The notes beneath the pieces were generated by a model. The model was not told where the DNA came from. It searched no databases and saw only the letters and a program-made list of their open reading frames with translations. Below, one piece after another: positions 32,337-39,099 of a DNA stretch of 64,000 bases. The position numbers and the translations under genes are program-made. Origin of the DNA: Ancylomarina sp. DW003. Its GTDB lineage: Bacteria; Bacteroidota; Bacteroidia; Bacteroidales; Marinifilaceae. Numbering within the stretch: position 1 is the stretch's first letter; every line of letters begins with the position of its first letter. The stretch is taken from the NCBI RefSeq assembly GCF_029029505.1, contig NZ_JAKJSD010000004.1, forward strand, positions 1-64,000. Reading direction: 5' to 3'.

Positions 32337-32864
32337 CTAGTTTAAAGCTGAGATTTGACCATTCAGATTTGAAAAATCAGTACTTGGAACCTCTTCATAT
32401 CCTTCGAAGTCCTCATACTCCCCTTCAAGAGCTGAAATCGTATTTTCGTTCTCCTCTTCTTCATTTAGCATTTCGATATAGTCCAATTCCTCCTGAGACA
32501 TAGCACCCAATGCGTTTAAAGCATCCTCAGAATAAATGACCTCTTCACCCTCTGTACCACGTAATACAGGAATAAAGCCCTTATCATCCTTACCAAAAGG
32601 CGTAACCGCCGCAAAAACACCCGCCGTAGCTATACCGCCCATGAAAGATTTATATTCTTTAGGAAGTTTGATTGCTGCAACCGTTCCGATTGCTGCAACC
32701 CCGCCACCTATGGCAACTTCCTTGATCTTCTTTTTCTTGGGGTCAGTCTCTTCCGAAACTTTCAGCATTTTTTTTGCCTGTACGACAACGATACGTCCTG
32801 CAACGGCACCACCCGCCGTTTTTAATACCTCAATGGCAGTATTTTGAATATCTTTTGTATTCAT
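32337..32864 (-). CDS. Gly/Ala-rich membrane protein with acidic tail, putative virion protein
   Basis: 175 aa. Two or three short Gly/Ala-rich hydrophobic segments (GGAVAGRIVVVQA, EVAIGGGVAAIGTVAAI, GGIATAGVFAAVTPF) are followed by a very acidic C-terminus (MLNEEEENENTISALEGEYEDFEGYEE). Such glycine-rich helices are common in virion-membrane proteins of tailless phages. It lies 7 bases downstream of the transglutaminase-domain gene in the same operon. Confidence 0.65.
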   Translation of the reverse strand: MNTKDIQNTAIEVLKTAGGAVAGRIVVVQAKKMLKVSEETDPKKKKIKEVAIGGGVAAIGTVAAIKLPKEYKSFMGGIATAGVFAAVTPFGKDDKGFIPVLRGTEGEEVIYSEDALNALGAMSQEELDYIEMLNEEEENENTISALEGEYEDFEGYEEVPSTDFSNLNGQISALN

Positions 32865-32871
32865 TTTTTAT

Positions 32872-35385
32872 TTACTTTTTAGATTTATGACTTGATTTAC
32901 CTTTATTCTTTTTAGGCTTCTGATTTGCTTTATAAACCATGCCTAAAGCAACACTGCCCAGAACAGCAATGCCGACCCAATTCATACCCGCTTTTTTCGG
33001 AGCACCCGTTGCAGTAGAAACACCAGGCATTGATTCTTGCTTTACAGCCGATTTAGTGACCTGTTGAACCTCTGGTGTTGGCTCTGGTGTTTTATTGAAA
33101 ATAGCAAGATTACTTGCTTGTTTCTCAATGAACTTTTGGGCTGTATTGGCAACTTTGTTGTCAATCTTTTGAGACAATTTGTCTTGAATTCTTTCAGCAA
33201 GAGTTCTGTCTGCTACTTGTGGCGGTGCCTCTGGCTTCTTGTTGTTTAAGATGTCCAGATTTTTTTGAGCCTTCGCCGCCCTTTGTTCCAAAGCTTTTTT
33301 AGCTTCGGGACTTGTTGCCTTAGCAGCTTTTTCCTTAAGATTTGCAATGTGCTTTTCTTTAGCCTTCTTAATAAATGAGCCCAGACCAATTTTATCAAGA
33401 ATTTTAAATAACCAATTGATAATTTTCATTGCAATAGGTGTTGCGGCGGCTGTACTTGCTGCAACGACTGCACCTAATCCGACACCTTTTAAACCCGCTC
33501 TTTTAGCCTGAGATGGAAACATTTGCTTTAAGAACGTAATCTGCTCTTTTTTCCATTTGGGTTGGTTCTTAAGCTTTCTTGCTGCCGCATCATTGGCTCT
33601 TTTGTCCGCTTCGTAATCGTCCTGTCCGTAAACGTCCGATTTCTTAACAGGCTTGAAGGTTCTGTAAAAAGCTTTGTACTCATCGCTTTGCAACTGTCCT
33701 TTATGCTTTCTGGCGTACTTATCAACTCTTCTTTTGATAGCTGCCTTTTGCGAGCTGCTTACTTTACCATCAACATTGAGCTGCATTTGCTTCTGCTCTA
33801 AAATTCTGATGGCTTTTTTGTAAGCCTTAGTCCAACGCTTTCGCCTTCTTCTTCGTCGTCTGCGCCTTCCTTCTAACTGACCTAAACCGTCTAAGCCGTC
33901 CATACCATGAAGTTTGACAACCTTTAAACCCTGTTTAAGTCCGTTACTATACCAAGCTTTCTTGATATGCTTTTTCAGATAAGACAAAGAACCGCCCAGC
34001 CATTTCCAACGCTTTGCAAACTTTGCATAAGCTCTCTTAGACTTATCGTAATCCGCTTTTGAAAGTCCTATTTCGTTGGCTTGCTGCTGAGTTAAAAGAC
34101 CATAACCCATTTTGATAGCCATGTTCTTCTTGTTCTTTTTGATCTTAGCCGCGATAATACGGCGAACAACAATCATGATCGGGTTTAACTTCATTAAGAA
34201 TTGAGCCAACTTCTTAACCATTTTAACAGCCCATTTTGCAGCTTTCTTAACAGCCTTGAAACCCTTCTTAACAGTCTTTCTTGTCCATCTGCCAAGCTTC
34301 TTAAAACCCCGTCTGATTTTTTTGAAAAGCCCTTGCAAGCCCCCAAGCAAACCAATGGTTTCGCCATGTTCATTTTGAATGCCGTTAACCGGGTTTAGAT
34401 TTTCTCTTTCCCATGTTGCGCCGTTACCCATATTGACCACGATACCGTCAAGGCTATCATTGTTTAGCAGAGAATTGTAAGCCGCTTGAAAATGTTCCCA
34501 ATATTCGGGCGTGTAGCCCGCAGCATGGTAAACTTGCGGCTCTTTCCGATACATATCTAAAGCTATCTTCATTTGAGCTTTAGAGAACTTTCGAGCCGCA
34601 AGCTCTTCTTGCATTAAAGCATCCTGAACACCATTTAAGGCGCTTGGTTCGAGGTTTTCTATTTCCTCTTCATCTAAGAACTCGGTTTCCTGATTATCAA
34701 ACTCATTGGCAGAGCTTATCAAATCATCAACCGCACCCAAAGAACCAAGACCGTCTAAATTCGGCTCATCGATACCTTCCAATGTTTCGATTTGCATGAT
34801 TCTGAAATCTTTTTTAGTTGTGTAATACGCCTCTTTGTTGAAGGCGTGTAAAACTGTGTCTACGCAAATGTTACTCTGAGTAAGCAGGTAGACATGCGAA
34901 AAGGGCTTTCCATCGTAACCCGCAATACGGATTCTGAACGGAATGCCCAAACAGTAGAGTAAAGCACCGCAAAAGACTGTGTGTTCATCACAGTCACTTG
35001 GCGTGCCTTCTTTAGATCGGTTCAACCATATTCGGGCAGGAACAGACAAGGTTTCTTTCTCTATCTTATCCCGCTTGTACTGAATGTGATTAAACACAAA
35101 ATTCCATACATTTCTACAAGTTTCTAATTCGCTATTCCCTTCAAGAGTTTTCGCTAAATCAGAAACCTGATAATGATATTTTTCGATAATCCCGTTCATG
35201 ATCTGAACAGTTTTATCGACATTCCCATATGTCAAAGAACTAGTGTTTTTAGCATCATCCAATTGAATTAGATGGCTGAATTTCGAACCGTCTTTTATTA
35301 CCCTTCTCCCTTGTCCAATAATGTTTCCATTCTTTGAAACAAAGACCTTTACGCCATTGTGCCTCTTTGATTTAACGATCTCCAT
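32872..35385 (-). CDS. transglutaminase-domain polybasic protein, putative virion component
   Basis: 837 aa. Residues 60-185 form a transglutaminase-like papain-fold domain with a complete triad: Cys132 (PSDCDEHTVF), His164 (PFSHVYLL) and Asp176 (NICVDTVLH). An acidic linker follows. A long region dominated by Lys/Arg comes next (about 350-600, with a run of nine Arg near 500), able to bind nucleic acid. An Ala/Lys-rich helical part ends in a C-terminal membrane helix (about 808-825, VGIAVLGSVALGMVY) and a basic tail. It is the second gene of the operon. It could condense the genome and cross-link or process virion proteins. The function is inferred. Confidence 0.75.
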   Translation of the reverse strand: MEIVKSKRHNGVKVFVSKNGNIIGQGRRVIKDGSKFSHLIQLDDAKNTSSLTYGNVDKTVQIMNGIIEKYHYQVSDLAKTLEGNSELETCRNVWNFVFNHIQYKRDKIEKETLSVPARIWLNRSKEGTPSDCDEHTVFCGALLYCLGIPFRIRIAGYDGKPFSHVYLLTQSNICVDTVLHAFNKEAYYTTKKDFRIMQIETLEGIDEPNLDGLGSLGAVDDLISSANEFDNQETEFLDEEEIENLEPSALNGVQDALMQEELAARKFSKAQMKIALDMYRKEPQVYHAAGYTPEYWEHFQAAYNSLLNNDSLDGIVVNMGNGATWERENLNPVNGIQNEHGETIGLLGGLQGLFKKIRRGFKKLGRWTRKTVKKGFKAVKKAAKWAVKMVKKLAQFLMKLNPIMIVVRRIIAAKIKKNKKNMAIKMGYGLLTQQQANEIGLSKADYDKSKRAYAKFAKRWKWLGGSLSYLKKHIKKAWYSNGLKQGLKVVKLHGMDGLDGLGQLEGRRRRRRRRRKRWTKAYKKAIRILEQKQMQLNVDGKVSSSQKAAIKRRVDKYARKHKGQLQSDEYKAFYRTFKPVKKSDVYGQDDYEADKRANDAAARKLKNQPKWKKEQITFLKQMFPSQAKRAGLKGVGLGAVVAASTAAATPIAMKIINWLFKILDKIGLGSFIKKAKEKHIANLKEKAAKATSPEAKKALEQRAAKAQKNLDILNNKKPEAPPQVADRTLAERIQDKLSQKIDNKVANTAQKFIEKQASNLAIFNKTPEPTPEVQQVTKSAVKQESMPGVSTATGAPKKAGMNWVGIAVLGSVALGMVYKANQKPKKNKGKSSHKSKK

Positions 35386-35388
35386 AAA

Positions 35389-35958
35389 TTAAAATTTGAT
35401 TAAGTCCAAGAGGTTTGTGGGGTCTTTAAGAGCTTTTAAGTAAGTCCTCCATTTACTGTCTATCGCAATTTTCGTTGTTGGTATATTGAAACCGCTAACG
35501 TTTACATTTTTCAGAGTAATGAACAAGTCGTAATTCGTAATATTCTTAGTATCTATTAAAGTGTTTATAGCACTTAAAGGCACATCGAATACAAAGCTTA
35601 CTTTCTCCTTGCTTTTAGAACTAATGAGTTTCGAAGGTCTTAGCAGTGGTGTTTTCCCTAAAGAAATCAACTTTAAATCCTTTACAAGCTGCACCTCAAT
35701 TTGGTAAGTCTCCAAAGTACAGTCAACAACACTTTTGTTCTCTACGTAAATAGAGCCACTCAGCCTTATTGACTTTGTACTAAGATTTAAACCAACTTTG
35801 GGCAGCTTATAAGGCTTGATTTCTACCTGACTTGCTGCGAACTCACTAGCTCTGGAAGCTAGTTTACCAGTTTGTTTTTCAAATAACGTTTTGATATCAT
35901 CCCGAAATGCAATTGCTGCAATTCCACCGCCCAACAAAAGGAAGTGTGATGTTTTCAT
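35389..35958 (-). CDS. LEA14-like beta-sandwich protein, first gene of structural operon
   Basis: 189 aa. An N-terminal hydrophobic helix (FLLLGGGIAAIAF) is followed by a domain with the LEA14/WHy pattern: SIRLSGSIYVENKSVVDCTLETY in order, then VSFVFDVPLSAINTL and NVSGFNIPTTKIAID. Such domains form small beta sandwiches. It is 3 bases upstream of the transglutaminase-domain gene. Probably a membrane-associated virion or assembly protein (inference). Confidence 0.65.
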   Translation of the reverse strand: MKTSHFLLLGGGIAAIAFRDDIKTLFEKQTGKLASRASEFAASQVEIKPYKLPKVGLNLSTKSIRLSGSIYVENKSVVDCTLETYQIEVQLVKDLKLISLGKTPLLRPSKLISSKSKEKVSFVFDVPLSAINTLIDTKNITNYDLFITLKNVNVSGFNIPTTKIAIDSKWRTYLKALKDPTNLLDLIKF

Positions 35959-36228
35959 GGTTCAAATATGGGAACTAGAAACATAAAAAAAATCGAAACG
36001 GCACGCTATGAGCGACTTTGAGGCGTTTTGAGATACTTTGTAACGCTTTGGAACTTTCTGGTGTTTTCTGGTGTATTTTGGTTTGTTATGGTCAGTAATG
36101 GAGCTTTTATCACCCTTTGTTTTGCCCTACTTTTAAACCGAAAAACAGGGTTTTATTAGTAAGAAAACATAAGGCTCTGAAAAACAGAGAAATAAATATA
36201 GAAACCCAGTTTTAGAAAAACAGAGAAA
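35959..36228. promoter_or_regulatory. divergent control region of structural operon and zinc-ribbon gene
   Basis: A 270-base gap between divergent genes. One half has an unusual T/G-biased plus strand with repeated ttctggtgt, ttttgg and ctttg words (36000-36100). Near the zinc-ribbon gene, aaaacagagaaa words repeat and gaaacccagtttt stands at 36201-36213. I cannot place a convincing -33/-7 pair. The zinc-ribbon protein beside it is a candidate regulator. Confidence 0.4.
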
Positions 36229-36897
36229 ATGATGAAATGTCAATATTGCGGAGAAGAAATTATAGGGAGACGTCCCAATAGCTTATACTGTAGTTCTCAA
36301 TGCTCAGGCAAGGCAAAACGAGAAAGAATAGCGGGAAAAGAAACAAGCATGCAAAATGAGGAAACCCAGTTTTTAGCACAAGCACCAAAAATGAGTCTAA
36401 ACCCAAACGATGAAATCCGATATGTAGAAAGAGAACATTTCGAAAAAATATCAAAATTACATCTCGATTACGGAGAAAGAATATCAAATCTTAAAGAGAC
36501 GAACCAACAACAATCCTTTAAGATTGAGAGACTTGAAGACAAGATAATAGATTTAAAAGAAAAGCATGTAACAGAATTGAGTGCGGCAAACAAGAGTGCG
36601 ACCAAAGATGTGGTTCAAACCATTTCGACCATGCCCGCCGCCCAGTCTGTGCTTGGCGCCTTGGCAAATGGTTTCATGTCAAAAGCGGGTGGGGGAGCTT
36701 TAGCAGGTGTTGAAGACGGTTTTAATGAGCAGGAAAAACAGATTATTGAACAGATTCGAAGAATGCAAGCCGATGCACAAAGCTACTTGATACAAATGCT
36801 TTACTTCCTTTTTGCCAAACGCCACGAGGAGCAAATGGAAATCTTTGCTTCATTACAGGCTTTTATGGCAAATTCTGAAGAGGAGGAAGATATATAG
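36229..36897 (+). CDS. zinc-ribbon / coiled-coil protein, element hallmark
   Basis: 222 aa. An N-terminal zinc ribbon (CQYCGEE..LYCSSQCSGKAKRER, residues 4-33), a linker, a coiled coil (about 65-115), a Gly/Ala-rich segment (SVLGALANGFMSKAGGGALAG) and an amphipathic helical tail ending EEEEDI. It is divergent from the structural operon and beside the cargo slot. A near-identical tail survives in the remnant at 10640-10758, so it is a conserved part of the element family. It may control late genes or act in assembly. Function unknown. Confidence 0.7.
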   Translation: MMKCQYCGEEIIGRRPNSLYCSSQCSGKAKRERIAGKETSMQNEETQFLAQAPKMSLNPNDEIRYVEREHFEKISKLHLDYGERISNLKETNQQQSFKIERLEDKIIDLKEKHVTELSAANKSATKDVVQTISTMPAAQSVLGALANGFMSKAGGGALAGVEDGFNEQEKQIIEQIRRMQADAQSYLIQMLYFLFAKRHEEQMEIFASLQAFMANSEEEEDI

Positions 36898-36905
36898 ATA
36901 TTATT

Positions 36906-36932
36906 ATTTAATTATTGGGGCAATAATTAAAT
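36906..36932 (+). terminator. hairpin after zinc-ribbon gene
   Basis: atttaattatt / aataattaaat with loop ggggc, 8 bases after the stop codon. AT-only stem without a strong T run, so termination is plausible rather than certain. Confidence 0.5.
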
Positions 36933-36996
36933 GTCAATCAAATTGTTGTTATTAAAAAAAACTAATTTTGGAGTTTTTAATTAAATATTGACAAAA

Positions 36997-37275
36997 ATGA
37001 ATAAAGTAGAATATAACCTTATTGGTAAGTTAGTAAGAGAAGGAAGTCCAACAAAGGTGAATGCTTACATATTAGAGTTGAGCGGAAATAAGTATCTGAT
37101 TGATCCTAGTACTGGGGAAGTGACAGATAGGTATGATTGTTCTGATGGTAATATTTGTTATGGTTTTAGTCTAAAAGAGGAAAAACATGTAAATGGTCTA
37201 AAAATATCAATATCATACGATTTTAGATTAGCTTATGCAAATGATCCTTTGTTAGATCATTTTCAAGAAAAATAA
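36997..37275 (+). CDS. small hypothetical cargo protein
   Basis: 92 aa from ATG 36997 (a TTG at 36988 would add three residues). Compact alpha/beta look: YILELSGNKYLIDPSTGEVTDRYDCSDG in order, then ISISYDFRLAYANDPLLDHF. No membrane helix or known family. It occupies the same slot, between the zinc-ribbon gene and the integrase, that holds the unrelated 304-aa gene in the remnant element, and has its own terminator. Independent accessory gene. Confidence 0.6.
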   Translation: MNKVEYNLIGKLVREGSPTKVNAYILELSGNKYLIDPSTGEVTDRYDCSDGNICYGFSLKEEKHVNGLKISISYDFRLAYANDPLLDHFQEK

Positions 37276-37288
37276 TTAATGCCCAAAA

Positions 37289-37326
37289 CAAAAGCTAATC
37301 CTATTTGGAATTAGCTTTTGTTTTTG
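37289..37326. terminator. terminator between small cargo gene and integrase
   Basis: caaaagctaatcc / ggaattagcttttg hairpin followed by a T run. It works for the plus-strand cargo gene, and the A-rich opposite flank would also serve the convergent integrase. Confidence 0.85.
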
Positions 37327-37341
37327 TGAGGGGTTTCAATT

Positions 37342-38499
37342 TTACTCGATCATTTTTTGTCTGAGAGCATCCATATCACTTTTCATTTTCTCATCAACAA
37401 CCTTAGCGTATATTTGGGTTGTTTTGAGATCGGAGTGCCCCAGCATTTTACTAACTGTTTCAATCGGAACATTATTGCTTAAGGTAATAGTAGTTGCAAA
37501 TGTGTGACGTGCCATATGAAAGGTTAAGTTTTCTTCTATTTCGCAAAGTGTTGCAATTTCCTTCAAGTATTCATTGGTTTTCTGGTTGGTTTTGACTGGC
37601 AAAAGCCGTTTCCCAAGTTCATAACGGTTGAGTATTTCAATTGCTTGAGGTAGGAGGGGTACTTTGTATTCACTCGCTGTTTTTTCTCTTTCTCTCCATA
37701 TCCACCTATCGCCATTTTCATCGGTGTACAGGTCTTTTGTACGTAGTGTGGCAATATCAGCATAGGCTAAGCCCGTATATATCGAAAATAAAAAGACATC
37801 TCTAATTTCAGTCAATCGGGTAGTGGTAAACTTCTTTTCTCTTAATGCTTTAATTTGGGCTTTGTCTAAGAATTTTCGCTTTGCAGTCTTAGGTGCTTTG
37901 GGTTTGAATTTTAGATAAGGGTTGTTCTGTACAGGAAAGAAATCTTTTTTTATAGCAATGTTGATGAATTGTTTTATGGTTCCGTGATACTTAAATACCG
38001 TAGCATCACTTAAACCTTTACGGCGTAACCAATTATCCAGCTTTTCGATATTAGTATAATCAACATCATGAAAGCTTTGGAGTAGTCCAAATGTTTTAAG
38101 CGTTTCGAGTTTTGATTTAATTGCTCGATAAGTGCTGTACTTTTTTGTGGCGTCTAGGTCTAGTTCGTTTTCGCAGAATTCAATAAATTCCATTTCTACA
38201 TCACCGGATAGATAGTTTTCTACATGAGTAAAACTAAAGTTCTTTTTCTCTTCAGCTACTTTTAGCTCAAAATCTTCTAGTCCTGAGATCAAATCTCGTA
38301 ACTGTTTATTAAGTCGGATTTGATTTGGGTGGTTTTTGACTTGCCTTTTTGATTCATCCCATTGTTTAGGTTTTAGATAAATACCTGTAGAGAAATAACG
38401 TTGTTTTTTTTGCAAGTATACTTGAAGTTGAAGAAGGGCTTTACCTTCTTTATTTGTTTTTCCTTTACGGTTATAGACGATTTTATAGCTCGCTTTCAT
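37342..38499 (-). CDS. tyrosine recombinase (site-specific integrase)
   Basis: 385 aa, Bacteroidota phage-integrase family: N-terminal arm-binding region (YNRKGKTNKEGKALLQLQVY), SAM-like core-binding domain (about 100-200) and catalytic domain. Catalytic residues: HMARHTFA (His-x-x-Arg), GHSDLKTT (His) and Tyr in TQIYAKV. At the usual first Arg position the sequence reads TGLAYADI. Several Bacteroidota integrases, IntDOT among them, also lack this Arg. It lies next to the tRNA-Arg gene that forms attR and is preceded by a GGGTA(T/C)T array. It should integrate and, with a helper, excise the element. Confidence 0.93.
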   Translation of the reverse strand: MKASYKIVYNRKGKTNKEGKALLQLQVYLQKKQRYFSTGIYLKPKQWDESKRQVKNHPNQIRLNKQLRDLISGLEDFELKVAEEKKNFSFTHVENYLSGDVEMEFIEFCENELDLDATKKYSTYRAIKSKLETLKTFGLLQSFHDVDYTNIEKLDNWLRRKGLSDATVFKYHGTIKQFINIAIKKDFFPVQNNPYLKFKPKAPKTAKRKFLDKAQIKALREKKFTTTRLTEIRDVFLFSIYTGLAYADIATLRTKDLYTDENGDRWIWREREKTASEYKVPLLPQAIEILNRYELGKRLLPVKTNQKTNEYLKEIATLCEIEENLTFHMARHTFATTITLSNNVPIETVSKMLGHSDLKTTQIYAKVVDEKMKSDMDALRQKMIE

Positions 38500-38503
38500 A
38501 TAT

Positions 38504-38567
38504 GGGTATTATTGGGTATTAAAACGGGTACTAAACTGGGTATTGTGCACGGTACTACACGGGTACT
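38504..38567 (+). repeat. integrase arm-type site array (GGGTAYT)
   Basis: gggtatt at 38504, 38514 and 38538, gggtact at 38526 and 38561, and a shortened cggtact at 38550-38556: six related sites in 64 bases, starting five bases upstream of the integrase ATG. Two more copies lie near attL at 12551-12568. They are probably arm-binding sites, also placed to autoregulate the integrase promoter. Confidence 0.7.
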
Positions 38568-38654
38568 ACAAAATTGTTAAAAGAAACATTTATTTTGTGT
38601 GTCAAAAGTTTCTTGTAACACCTAAAGGTACTAGGTTTGGCGGGTGTTTGCAAC

Positions 38655-38680
38655 AAAAAAGCCGATACTTTTGTATCGGC
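38655..38680 (-). terminator. terminator of the tRNA-Arg pair
   Basis: gccgatac / gtatcggc around tttt with a T run on the minus strand, directly after the tRNA 3' end. It lies inside the element boundary, so the element supplies the terminator. Confidence 0.85.
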
Positions 38681-38696
38681 TTTGTGATCCAGCCAG
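38681..38696. repeat. right attachment site (attR) within tRNA-Arg 3' end
   Basis: tttgtgatccagccag, identical to 12494-12509. Its inner part is the acceptor end of the tRNA gene, which stays complete after integration. Confidence 0.8.
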
Positions 38697-38759
38697 GGCT
38701 CGAACCTGGGACCTATAGCTTAGAAGGCTATTGCTCTAATCCAACTGAGCTACTGGACC
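38685..38759 (-). tRNA. tRNA-Arg (anticodon UCU), integration target
   Basis: 75 bases. Acceptor stem GGTCCAG/CTGGATC, D arm GCTC/GAGC, anticodon arm ATAGC-CTTCTAA-GCTAT with anticodon TCT, and T arm CCAGG-TTCGAGC-CCTGG all fold correctly. CCA is not encoded. The discriminator base is A. Its 3' end is the attachment site. Confidence 0.95.
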
Positions 38760-38792
38760 ATCCTATAAATATATTGTTGCAAAAAAATCAAG

Positions 38793-38867
38793 TGATCCAG
38801 CCAGGGCTCGAACCTGGGACCTATAGCTTAGAAGGCTATTGCTCTAATCCAACTGAGCTACTGGACC
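38793..38867 (-). tRNA. tRNA-Arg (anticodon UCU), second identical copy
   Basis: Identical over all 75 bases to the downstream copy at 38685-38759, 33 bases apart, and transcribed first from the shared promoter. The duplication could be old tRNA amplification or a by-product of repeated integration. Confidence 0.95.
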
Positions 38868-38887
38868 ATTTTTCCTTAATTGCGATG

Positions 38888-38920
38888 CAAATATAGGGAT
38901 TAATTCTTGTCTGACACAAA
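38888..38920 (-). promoter_or_regulatory. Bacteroidota-type promoter of the tRNA-Arg pair
   Basis: On the minus strand TTTG (38917-38920), a 21-base spacer, and TATATTTG (38888-38895) match the -33/-7 consensus exactly. It lies 21 bases upstream of the first tRNA. Confidence 0.75.
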
Positions 38921-39099
38921 TTATTTTGAGCTTTTTCTTAGGTTTTACGGCAAGTTCAAGCTAAAACTCTAACTGTCAGAATATCTATTTTTATATTTTT
39001 CTTAAATTTTTTTCAAATACATGTCTGTTTTAGATATTCACTTTATTAAATTCGCATGCTTCGAACTTTTTCGAATGATTTGCTTTAAAACAATTACAA

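Larger units (their letters stand above)
12494..38696. mobile_element. integrated virus-like element (putative tailless prophage) in tRNA-Arg
   Basis: The element is bounded by identical 16-base repeats, with the integrase next to the tRNA end and GGGTA(T/C)T repeats close to both ends. It contains a repressor with a divergent early operon, a phage X/gene II-like replication initiator, a serine recombinase, a leftward operon of candidate virion proteins, a muramidase lysis cassette and variable cargo. No terminase, portal, tail, relaxase, Zot or type IV secretion genes are visible. The gene plan suits a small tailless virus rather than a tailed phage, conjugative element or inovirus. Direct evidence for virion production is absent. 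Confidence 0.75.

Noticed and set aside
36988-36996. TTG start for the small cargo gene at 36997
   Set aside because: It adds only three residues. The ATG three codons later is the simpler choice.
12494-38696. Reading the element as an inovirus (filamentous phage)
   Set aside because: The initiator is of gene II/X type, but no Zot-like ATPase or short coat-protein gene with a signal peptide is present, and a muramidase lysis gene is.
12494-38696. Reading the element as an integrative conjugative or mobilizable element
   Set aside because: No relaxase, coupling protein or tra genes. The ArdC-like domain alone is not enough.
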